Source: Promethearchaeota archaeon (GTDB lineage Archaea; Asgardarchaeota; Lokiarchaeia; Sigynarchaeales; SOKP01). Taken from it: DNA of 15,074 nucleotides. Below, in pieces: positions 6,399 to 12,097 of this stretch (its first letter is position 1; the number at the start of each line of letters is the position of its first letter). The stretch spans positions 1-15,074 of the forward strand of contig JAHPYY010000140.1 in NCBI GenBank assembly GCA_019058515.1. The letters are read 5' to 3'. Below the pieces are notes generated by a model, which was not told the origin of the DNA, did no database searches, and saw nothing but the letters and a program-made list of their open reading frames with translations. Both the position numbers and the translations under genes were made by a program.

Positions 6399-7283
6399 AT
6401 GATTGAAGTTTCTATAAGAAGCGTATTTAATTTCTTAGGAGTTGAACTCGTAGATTTGGAAGGGGCTTCTTGCTGTCCAGCTCCAGGAGTGTTTCGAGCT
6501 TTTCATATACCGACTTGGTATGTAATTGCCGCAAGAAATATGTCGATTGCGGAAGAACTTGGAGTTCACGCCATTACTGGTTGTAATGGCTGTTATGGCA
6601 CGCTTAGAGATGTTTGGTACGAACTTAGACACGACCCCGATAAAAAAAAAGAAGTTAACAATGAACTCGCTAAAATTGGGCGTACTTATAAAGGCAATTT
6701 GGAACCTAAGCACATCGTAGAAGCTTTTTATCTGGATATGGGTTTAGACTATTTAAAAAATCGAATTAAATATAAATTCTCAGATTTGAGAGTAGGAGTG
6801 CATTACGGATGTCATATTCTGAAACCTAGCGATAAACGACCATGGGATGGTGAATACGAATGCCCTACTTTTTTTGACGAGATAGTAGAATTAACTGGCG
6901 CCAAAAGTATTGATTACAAGGATAAATATATGTGCTGTGGAGCTGGAGGAGCAGTGAGGTCGGCAATGAAAGAAATTGCGGCGGATTTTACTCGCGAAAA
7001 ACTTGAAAATATGAGAAATGTAGGAGTTGACATTATCGTGGATTGTTGCCCTTTCTGTCACATGCAATTAGACTCGGGACAAGTTGAAGTAAATAATTTT
7101 TATAAAGATATCATCGGAGAGCCGTTCAATATTCCGGTCATTTATATAACTCAACTTTTAGGGTTAGCGTTTGGCCTCGATCCGTTTTTACTTGGGTTAG
7201 TGAAACACCACAATTTACAGGGAGTTACACCGTACATTTCTATTGATCCATTCTTAACTATTGTTAAAAACCAATTAACTTAG
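6399..7283 (+). CDS. hdrB: HdrB-like heterodisulfide reductase subunit B (interrupted)
   Basis: Main body of an HdrB-type protein: 294 residues from ATG 6399. HdrB holds two CCG domains with non-cubane [4Fe-4S] clusters and reduces CoM-S-S-CoB or a related disulfide, normally with HdrA and HdrC. Visible: VELVDLEGASCCPAPGVF (C25, C26), ITGCNGCYGTLRD (C62, C65), then the second domain VHYGCH (C138), YMCCGAGGA (C179, C180) and VDCCPFCHMQLD (C217, C220). From this ATG the first domain lacks its first ligand. The frame is open upstream through IIPNRYP, the family motif, but has no ATG, GTG or TTG; the matching MIEKYGFFLGC lies in another frame 31 nt out of register. Removing the 31 nt gives a 312-residue protein. 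No hdrA or hdrC is in the window. Whether this copy is functional is open. Confidence 0.9.
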   Translation: MIEVSIRSVFNFLGVELVDLEGASCCPAPGVFRAFHIPTWYVIAARNMSIAEELGVHAITGCNGCYGTLRDVWYELRHDPDKKKEVNNELAKIGRTYKGNLEPKHIVEAFYLDMGLDYLKNRIKYKFSDLRVGVHYGCHILKPSDKRPWDGEYECPTFFDEIVELTGAKSIDYKDKYMCCGAGGAVRSAMKEIAADFTREKLENMRNVGVDIIVDCCPFCHMQLDSGQVEVNNFYKDIIGEPFNIPVIYITQLLGLAFGLDPFLLGLVKHHNLQGVTPYISIDPFLTIVKNQLT

Positions 7284-7387
7284 AAATCGATGTTAATTAG
7301 AGTTTGTACGATTAGAAAGTAAATCGAAATTAGGTAACTTCTTAATTTAGAACAAATTTATTCCGCTTTCTAGCTACTTGGAATCAA

Positions 7388-7912
7388 TTAAAAATTTCTT
7401 TTCTCTTTTATTCTTTTTTCTAACACGATTAAAATAGGATTAAAGCCCATTGGTTTAAATACTTCTAATAGCTTTTCTGGAACGGTGTAACCAAGATTTA
7501 TACGTATTGATTTACACCCCCATGATTTTAGTATTTGAATTGCTCTATCAGCTAATGTTTTACCTATATTTTTACCAATATATTCTTTTTTAATTACCCA
7601 GTTTTCTAGGAAACCTGTATATTGGCCGAATAAGTTTCTTGAAGCCTCAATCATGCCCATTCCAATAACTTGGTGGGTGGATTTTAATTCAACAACTAAA
7701 GTTTCCCGCCTTAAATTCGGTTTAAATTGTCTAAGGCCTGAAGTTGGTTTCCAGTTTTGTTTCCGTAATCCAATATCGTAGAGATCGTGAAGTTCACGCA
7801 ATATATCCAAAGTTGATTGGTAATCTGATTGTTTATAATTCCTGATTACTATCTCGTATTTTTCCCTGTTTATATTACAAACATCGGTAATACTCTTCAG
7901 ATTACGAACCAA
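7388..7912 (-). CDS. GNAT-family N-acetyltransferase
   Basis: A 174-residue protein with the GNAT fold: IVIRNYKQSDYQSTLDILREL (about 21-41), a central strand ETLVVELKSTHQVIGMGMIEAS, ENWVIKKEYIGKNIGKTLADRAI (107-129) holding the acetyl-CoA-binding R/Q-x-x-G-x-G/A region in the form YIGKNIGKTL, and a final KSIRINLGYTVPEKLLEVFKPMGFNP, a typical late strand and helix ending in a GF motif. It should transfer an acetyl group from acetyl-CoA to an amine; the acceptor is unknown. The start is TTG at 7912, since no ATG or GTG precedes the domain; about 20 residues come before the fold. It faces hdrB tail to tail across 104 nt. Confidence 0.88.
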   Translation of the reverse strand: MVRNLKSITDVCNINREKYEIVIRNYKQSDYQSTLDILRELHDLYDIGLRKQNWKPTSGLRQFKPNLRRETLVVELKSTHQVIGMGMIEASRNLFGQYTGFLENWVIKKEYIGKNIGKTLADRAIQILKSWGCKSIRINLGYTVPEKLLEVFKPMGFNPILIVLEKRIKEKRNF

Positions 7913-8115
7913 AAGGAATTTGAATATATTTGTTATTAATAATGATATTTATTTTATAAAATTGACGATATACCGAATTGCATACATTTAAATCGAGAAT
8001 AAATGAAATAATAATCGATTGATTTTTAAACTGAAAACACTTTTATAAACCTAGATTAAAAGCTTTTCTTCGTAATAATAAATTGAATACATTTGAAATT
8101 TATTCAATTTTTTAG

Positions 8116-8976
8116 GTGATAAAATTACAGAAAACTAAGACTGTTAAGGACCGAAAAGAACATGTAAAAAATGAAAGAATGGCCAAGATTAAGGAAAATC
8201 TCTCTAAAATTAGACATAAAATAGTAATTATCTCAGGAAAGGGAGGAGTAGGCAAAACCACCGTAGCTGTTAATCTTGCGTTCGGTTTAGCGAGTAAAGG
8301 ATTGCGAGTTGGTTTATTCGATGTAGATATTACAGGTCCTAATGTAGCAAAGATGTTAGGTGTTAATCCAGAATTGAAGCCTAGAGTGGATAAAACAGCA
8401 ACAAGCTTCTATCCAATTGATGGTCCTCTAAATATAAAAGTTTTAAGCATGGCGTTTTTAACAGAAAATTCTGACGTACCTGTAATTTGGAGAGGTCCTT
8501 TAAAAATGGGTGTTGTTAGACAATTCCTTGGTGACGCAATTTGGGGTGACTTGGATTATCTTGTATGTGATTTACCACCTGGAACCTCAGACGAGACTTT
8601 GGATATATTACAGTTAATTCCAGATGAAAATGTTATTATAGTTACTACCCCTCAAGAAGTAGCATTAATGGATGCCCGAAAAACGATCACTATGGCTCAA
8701 ACAATGGAGCGGAATGTACTTGGAATTGTAGAAAATATGTCGGGCTTTAATTGTCCTCATTGTGGAAAATATATTGAACTTTACCCTCCTGGTGGGGCTG
8801 AGAAAGCCGCAAAAGACTTTGGGGTGAAATTATTAGGAAAAATACCATTTGAAGTTGAAATCGGACAGCAGGGAGATGTGGGTTTACCTTTTATCGTAAA
8901 GTATCCAGAAGCAGCAAGTACTAAATCTATTAAATCTATCATAAATATTATTCAGAATTTATTAGAAAATAGATAA
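8116..8976 (+). CDS. Mrp/NBP35/ApbC-type Fe-S carrier ATPase
   Basis: A 286-residue P-loop ATPase of the Mrp/NBP35 group, which carries [4Fe-4S] clusters to apoproteins. Deviant Walker A G41-KGGVGKTT, switch region GLFDVDITGPN, FYPIDGPLNIKVLSMAFL, WRGPLKMGVVRQFL, Walker B-like YLVCDLPPGTSDE, and the cluster-binding C213-P-H-C216 after VENMSGFN. The GTG start at 8116 lies inside AGGTGAT, itself a perfect Shine-Dalgarno sequence, but no usable start follows at normal distance; ATG 8179 (residue 22, MAKIKENL) is the alternative and would still keep the whole domain. It is followed after 27 nt by the IscU-type scaffold gene, probably one transcript, making a cluster synthesis and delivery pair. 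Confidence 0.94.
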   Translation: MIKLQKTKTVKDRKEHVKNERMAKIKENLSKIRHKIVIISGKGGVGKTTVAVNLAFGLASKGLRVGLFDVDITGPNVAKMLGVNPELKPRVDKTATSFYPIDGPLNIKVLSMAFLTENSDVPVIWRGPLKMGVVRQFLGDAIWGDLDYLVCDLPPGTSDETLDILQLIPDENVIIVTTPQEVALMDARKTITMAQTMERNVLGIVENMSGFNCPHCGKYIELYPPGGAEKAAKDFGVKLLGKIPFEVEIGQQGDVGLPFIVKYPEAASTKSIKSIINIIQNLLENR

Positions 8977-9003
8977 GAATAATTACAGAAATTATATTAA
9001 AAT

Positions 9004-9441
9004 ATGGCAGATAAAGAATTTGATAAATTTGTAGATAATCTACAAAAAGAGATAATTGAAACCGAACTGAAAGAATATAATGAGCGTATCGTCAATCTCT
9101 TTCATAATCCAATAAATTATGGTAAACTTCCAGAGGAGGATATTTCTGTTTCCCAGTCATACACTGGTCCTTGCGGAGACACTATGATATTTTTCTTTAA
9201 AATCAATAATGACATTATTGAAAAAGCGAGTTTTATAACAGATGGTTGTGGTCCTTCAGTGGCAACCGCAAGTCAAACCACCCTTCTATTGGAAGGAAAA
9301 TCTTTAAATTTTGCGCTAAATCTTTTTCCTGAAGATATTGATAGAGCACTTCATGGATTACCTAAAGACCATAAGCATTGCGCTGAATTAGCAGTGAGAA
9401 CGTTAAAACGAGCCATATATAAATATCTTAATGAGAAATAA
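9004..9441 (+). CDS. IscU/NifU-type Fe-S cluster scaffold
   Basis: A 145-residue IscU/NifU N-terminal homologue. After a ~25-residue charged extension comes YNERIVNLFHNPINYGKL, then the three cluster-ligand cysteines: C57 in TGPC-G-D (with the conserved Asp59), C82 in TDGCGPSVA, and C126 in KHC-AELAVRTLKRAI with adjacent H125. So the scaffold site is complete. The glycine-rich GPCGDTMIFFFKINN strand and the ILEGKS-like LLLEGKS segment fit the family. ATG at 9004, no clear Shine-Dalgarno sequence. It sits 27 nt after the Mrp ATPase on the same strand, which suggests coupled expression. No cysteine desulfurase (IscS/SufS) is in the window, so the sulfur source must be elsewhere. Confidence 0.93.
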   Translation: MADKEFDKFVDNLQKEIIETELKEYNERIVNLFHNPINYGKLPEEDISVSQSYTGPCGDTMIFFFKINNDIIEKASFITDGCGPSVATASQTTLLLEGKSLNFALNLFPEDIDRALHGLPKDHKHCAELAVRTLKRAIYKYLNEK

Positions 9442-9642
9442 TTTGTCTTAATTCGCAAATATCTTTATAGGTTATACGATCCACGTCAATAATTTTTATT
9501 TCCTTCGATTACTACATTTGAGAGATGTGGAAACTGTCCGATAGACTTGCATAAAGTACAATTAATGAAATAATTATCAATCAATTTGTTAAAGTTGGTC
9601 GTATTCTTGTTATAAATTGTAAGTAATCATTGAAAATTTTTA

Positions 9643-9656
9643 TGAATCAATATTCA
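9643..9656. promoter_or_regulatory. Candidate operator TGAAT-N4-ATTCA, copy 2
   Basis: TGAAT-CAAT-ATTCA, upstream of the TATA-like boxes. Its centre is 63 bp from the centre of the next copy, which is six turns of B-DNA, so two bound dimers would lie on the same face. Confidence 0.6.
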
Positions 9657-9681
9657 CAATGCTTAAATACTTGAGTATATA

Positions 9682-9689
9682 CTTTATAC
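9682..9689 (+). promoter_or_regulatory. TATA box of the ORP-like cluster
   Basis: CTTTATAC lies between the two palindromes. A start about 25 nt downstream (near 9710) leaves a ~40-nt leader containing the ribosome binding site GAGGTGAT. Confidence 0.45.
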
Positions 9690-9705
9690 ATAGTAAATTA
9701 TTGAA

Positions 9706-9719
9706 TGAATGATTATTCA
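9706..9719. promoter_or_regulatory. Candidate operator TGAAT-N4-ATTCA, copy 3
   Basis: TGAAT-GATT-ATTCA, covering the predicted transcription start of the cluster, a position that fits repression. Confidence 0.6.
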
Positions 9720-9749
9720 AAAAAAAAGAATTGAGGTGATAATTAAATA

Positions 9750-10115
9750 ATGCCAAGAGGAGATGGAACGGGACCACGCGGCTTGGGATCAATGACGGGT
9801 AGAGGTCTTGGCTATTGCGCTGGCTATTCGAATCCAGGTTATATGACAGGCGGTTGGGGAATGGGTATGGGCTGGGGTAGAGGTCGAGGAGGCTGGGGCT
9901 TAGGTATGGGTTGGGGCAGAGGTTGGAGATGGAGAGTACCACTATACAACCGACCAGTTGCAGTAGCTCCGATATACAGTCCAGTTGCTCCCGGGATTCC
10001 CTATACTGTTGACAAGGAAACAGAGCTAGATATGTTAAAGAAGGAAAAGGAATTCTTAGAAACCTCTTTAAACAACCTAGCCAAGCGGATTGAAGAATTA
10101 CATAAGGAAGAGTAA
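9750..10115 (+). CDS. DUF5320-like Gly/Trp-rich protein
   Basis: A 121-residue protein with the DUF5320 layout: MPRGDGTGPRGLGSMTGRGLGYCAGY at the start (family N-terminus), a low-complexity Gly/Trp/Met/Arg region (about 31-61, with GMGMGWGRGRGGWG-type repeats), a Pro/Val linker, and a C-terminal predicted coiled coil with heptad-like Leu/Ile (about 90-119, DMLKKEKEFLETSLNNLAKRIEEL). The single Cys23 sits in GYCAGY. Such proteins are common beside NifX-like and MinD genes in anaerobes; function unknown, though the coiled coil suggests oligomers. The ribosome binding site GAGGTGAT is one of the best in the window, and the gene is first behind the operator-bearing promoter. A T-run follows its stop, so it may be expressed above the downstream genes. 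Confidence 0.9.
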   Translation: MPRGDGTGPRGLGSMTGRGLGYCAGYSNPGYMTGGWGMGMGWGRGRGGWGLGMGWGRGWRWRVPLYNRPVAVAPIYSPVAPGIPYTVDKETELDMLKKEKEFLETSLNNLAKRIEELHKEE

Positions 10116-10116
10116 G

Positions 10117-10127
10117 TTTTTTTTTTT
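10117..10127 (+). terminator. T11 run after the DUF5320-like gene
   Basis: Eleven T in a row begin two bases after the stop codon. This is a plausible partial archaeal terminator between the first and second genes of the cluster. Confidence 0.5.
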
Positions 10128-10170
10128 AAAAATTTAAACTCACTTAAGATGTTTGGAAGGTGATTGATTA

Positions 10171-10566
10171 ATGGAAATAAATGAGAGCTATGAAGATTAT
10201 TTAAAGACTATTTACATAATTTCGAAGAAGAACAAAGGAGGATGGGTTTCGAATTCTGAGATCTCAGAATTTTTGGGTATTAAACCAGCTTCAGTATCGT
10301 CTATGTTGCACAAATTAAGTAAAAATGGATTGATTATGTGGAGACCCAGAAGAGCAATACGATTAACTCAAAAAGGCAAACAAGTCGCAAAGCAGATGGT
10401 AATAAATTATAAAAAATTAAAAATATTCTTCAAAAGAGTTCTTAAAATAGACGATAATTCGGTAATTGAGAAATTGTGTTGCGGAATTGAACACCACATT
10501 ACACCTGAGGTGGTTCAAGCGTTAGACGATTTATACTACCGAGTTGATTTTCAATCGACATCTTAA
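10171..10566 (+). CDS. DtxR/MntR-family metal-dependent regulator
   Basis: A 131-residue regulator of the DtxR family without the C-terminal SH3-like domain. Residues 7-70 form the winged helix-turn-helix (YEDYLKTIYIISKKNKGG, then recognition helix KPASVSSMLHKL and wing IMWRPRRAIRLT); 73-125 form the dimerisation region with the family motif C104-G-I-E107-H108-H109-I-T-P-E-V. By alignment from memory, D9 and C104/E107/H108 match the primary metal site; a Cys at 104 is as in iron-responsive DtxR, while MntR has Glu. The ancillary-site His before the motif is not evident (INYKKLKIFF). Ribosome binding site AAGGTGAT, 6 nt before ATG 10171. It sits inside the cluster that carries the TGAAT-N4-ATTCA palindromes, so control of its own operon is likely. 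Confidence 0.88.
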   Translation: MEINESYEDYLKTIYIISKKNKGGWVSNSEISEFLGIKPASVSSMLHKLSKNGLIMWRPRRAIRLTQKGKQVAKQMVINYKKLKIFFKRVLKIDDNSVIEKLCCGIEHHITPEVVQALDDLYYRVDFQSTS

Positions 10567-10573
10567 GTGGATC

Positions 10574-10580
10574 TTTTTTT
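10574..10580 (+). terminator. T7 run after the dtxR-like gene
   Basis: Seven T follow the stop by eight bases. Together with the TATA-like TATAAAAG (10604-10611) and TTTATATA before the next gene, it suggests that the second NifX-like gene may also have its own promoter. Confidence 0.4.
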
Positions 10581-10602
10581 CAGAATTTATTATGTAGAAT
10601 TT

Positions 10603-10620
10603 GTATAAAAGTTTTATATA
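10603..10620 (+). promoter_or_regulatory. Possible internal promoter before the nifX-like gene
   Basis: GTATAAAAG and TTTATATA lie 20-36 nt before ATG 10640. They would drive a short-leader transcript carrying the purine-rich GAGAGGTAAAGGAAAG region. No copy of the palindrome is present here. Confidence 0.4.
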
Positions 10621-10639
10621 TGAGAGAGGTAAAGGAAAG

Positions 10640-11113
10640 ATGGTAATTATAGGAGTTCCAAGTTTTGGAGAGGGTGGATTACAAGCACCCTTAAATCCTA
10701 GATTTGGACGATGTGATAATTTTACGTTTGTTTCAATCGAGAACAAAGAAATTAAGGAAGTAAAAACGGTCTCTAACCACGCAGCAGGCGTTATGGGGGG
10801 TGCAGGAATACAAGCAGCTCAAATTATTGGAAATAATGGAGCTACTGATGTAATTGTGGGCTTTTTAGGTCCAAATGCGTATCAATCCTTAGCATCTTTG
10901 AATTTAAAAATATATCAAGCCCCAAATCAGCAATTAACGGTAAAACAATGTATAGACTTGTACCTTGAAGGTCAACTAAATTTAGTGAGCGGCTCAAATG
11001 TCGCTTCACATTATGGTATGGGTGGCGGTCGAGGTATGGGTGGTGGTCGAGGTATGGGCGGCGGTCAAGGCATGGGTGGTGGTCGAGGTATGGGACGTAG
11101 AGGAATTTATTAA
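10640..11113 (+). CDS. NifX/ORP-like protein with GMGGGR-repeat tail
   Basis: A 157-residue NifX/MTH1175-family protein. Core: MVIIGVPSFGEGG, the cofactor-binding-type PLNPRFGRCDNFTFVSIEN (18-36, C25 next to the FGR signature), HAAGVMGGAGIQAAQIIGNNGATDVIVGFLGPNA, and QCIDLYLEGQL. The HFGR-type His is Arg here (RFGR) and the Cys is shifted to follow the motif, unlike the paralogue at 1.5 kb. Residues 126-149 are four near-identical GMGGG-R/Q units ending in GMGRRGIY. I chose ATG 10640 with GAGAGG upstream; a TTG at 10601 would add 13 residues lacking family similarity. Likely binds or delivers a metal-sulfur cofactor together with the MinD ATPases that follow after 54 nt. The Gly-rich tail recalls the low-complexity region of the DUF5320-like protein two genes upstream. 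Confidence 0.9.
   Translation: MVIIGVPSFGEGGLQAPLNPRFGRCDNFTFVSIENKEIKEVKTVSNHAAGVMGGAGIQAAQIIGNNGATDVIVGFLGPNAYQSLASLNLKIYQAPNQQLTVKQCIDLYLEGQLNLVSGSNVASHYGMGGGRGMGGGRGMGGGQGMGGGRGMGRRGIY
11015..11086 (+). repeat. Four 18-bp coding tandem repeats (GMGGGR)
   Basis: Four units of GGT-ATG-GGT-GGY-GGT-CRA differing only at silent positions and one Arg-to-Gln change. Such a tandem array can expand or contract in steps of six residues without breaking the frame. Confidence 0.9.
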
Positions 11114-11131
11114 TTTTTTTTCTTATTTTAA
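11114..11131 (+). terminator. T-rich run after the second nifX-like gene
   Basis: Eight T directly follow the stop codon, then C and a further T-rich stretch. Plausible partial archaeal terminator before the MinD genes. Confidence 0.45.
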
Positions 11132-11167
11132 AATATCCAATAATACTACAATTTTTACAGGATAGCA

Positions 11168-12097
11168 ATGAGCAAGAAACCTAAAATCGTGTGTGTAACT
11201 GGAGGAAAAGGAGGAACTGGTAAAACTATGGTGGCAGTTAACTTAGCTACTATGTTTAAAGATAGTGGATACAAAACCTTATTAATCGACGGTGATGTAG
11301 AAAATCCAAACACCTACTTATTGATGGGAAGAGAGTTAGAAAATCAAACTTCTGTACCCTTTTTCAAACCAAAAATAATAGAAGATAAGTGCACTAAATG
11401 TGGTTTATGTGCTAAAAATTGCGCTCCTCATGCGTTATTGCACATAGAAAATTCGTATCCTATTCCCATTTTAACGGTATGTTCTGGATGTCAATTATGT
11501 TATAAAATATGTCCTAGTAAGGCGATAGAAGCAGATTACAAAGTAATCGGGTGGACATATGACTCGAATAGTGCGGATTTATCGCTATTAATAGGTGAGT
11601 TAAAGCCATCTGAAGCTCGTTCTGCGGCGGTGGTTGAAGTCTTACTTACAATTTTAGATGGTGTTATTAAAAATACCCCTGAAAAGTTTGACATCATAAT
11701 CTTAGATACTGCACCTGGTGCACACTGTGACGTTGAATTGCTAATAGACAAAGCAGACATAGTTATCCCTGTCACTGAACCAACGCGATTTGGGAAACTG
11801 GATTTATTACGGATTATCGAATTAATTCAGCTTTTAGGTAAAGATTATCGGGTAATTGTAAATCGTTCTTCGTTATTAGGGTTTAGAGAACAATTTCTAA
11901 ACGAATTACATGAGAATAATGTCGATGTTCTTGGCGATATCCCTTTAGATGACGATATTGTTAACTCTTATTGTCAAGGTATTCCACTAATGGATGTTAA
12001 TAGTGGATACGATGAGAATGGCGAGGGATATAAGTCTTTTCAAGCAATTTATAAAAATTTGTTAGTATGGTTAAATTCAAAGCAGGAGGGAAACTAA
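11168..12097 (+). CDS. MinD-family ATPase with two ferredoxin clusters (1)
   Basis: A 309-residue COG1149-type protein: a MinD/ParA-like P-loop ATPase with a 2[4Fe-4S] ferredoxin domain inserted after the first strands. Deviant Walker A at 12-20 (GGKGGTGKT), then LLIDGDVENPN; ferredoxin Cys C75-C78-C81-C85 and C105-C108-C111-C115-P; later a GELKPSEARSAAVVEVL segment; Walker B-like IIILDTAPGAHCDV, and VIPVTEPTRFGKLDLLRI. Such ATPases accompany NifX/ORP-like proteins and probably handle redox-dependent cofactor insertion; the CooC nickel-insertion ATPase of CO dehydrogenase is a distant relative. It is directly followed by a same-length paralogue with no spacer (TAA then ATG), so the two are likely made together and could form a heterodimer. 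Confidence 0.94.
   Translation: MSKKPKIVCVTGGKGGTGKTMVAVNLATMFKDSGYKTLLIDGDVENPNTYLLMGRELENQTSVPFFKPKIIEDKCTKCGLCAKNCAPHALLHIENSYPIPILTVCSGCQLCYKICPSKAIEADYKVIGWTYDSNSADLSLLIGELKPSEARSAAVVEVLLTILDGVIKNTPEKFDIIILDTAPGAHCDVELLIDKADIVIPVTEPTRFGKLDLLRIIELIQLLGKDYRVIVNRSSLLGFREQFLNELHENNVDVLGDIPLDDDIVNSYCQGIPLMDVNSGYDENGEGYKSFQAIYKNLLVWLNSKQEGN

Larger units (their letters stand above)
9442..9749 (+). promoter_or_regulatory. Promoter region of the ORP-like gene cluster
   Basis: 308 nt with no gene that I can support. The left two thirds show nothing beyond A+T-rich sequence. The right third holds two perfect TGAAT-N4-ATTCA palindromes (9643-9656 and 9706-9719), TATA-like CTTTATAC (9682-9689) and GCTTAAATAC (9661-9670), and the ribosome binding site GAGGTGAT (9733-9740) before ATG 9750. 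The predicted start near 9710 falls inside the second palindrome. Confidence 0.65.

Noticed and set aside
8083..8107. Fifth copy of the TGAAT-N4-ATTCA operator before the Mrp ATPase gene
   Set aside because: The nearest matches are TGAAA-N3-ATTCA and a TTGAAT/ATTCAA pair 13 nt apart; both have wrong spacing, so I do not count it with the others.
9525..9560. Small RNA or tiny gene in the 9442-9749 intergenic region
   Set aside because: The only start there opens a 9-codon frame and I see no stable fold or RNA-family motif.
11015..11092. CRISPR-like or regulatory tandem repeat
   Set aside because: The 18-bp units are in frame, vary at third codon positions and encode GMGGGR/Q; they are a coding repeat with no spacers.
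10842..11168. Minus-strand open frame rich in HHPYLDR repeats
   Set aside because: It is the antisense reading of the GMGGGR repeat array.
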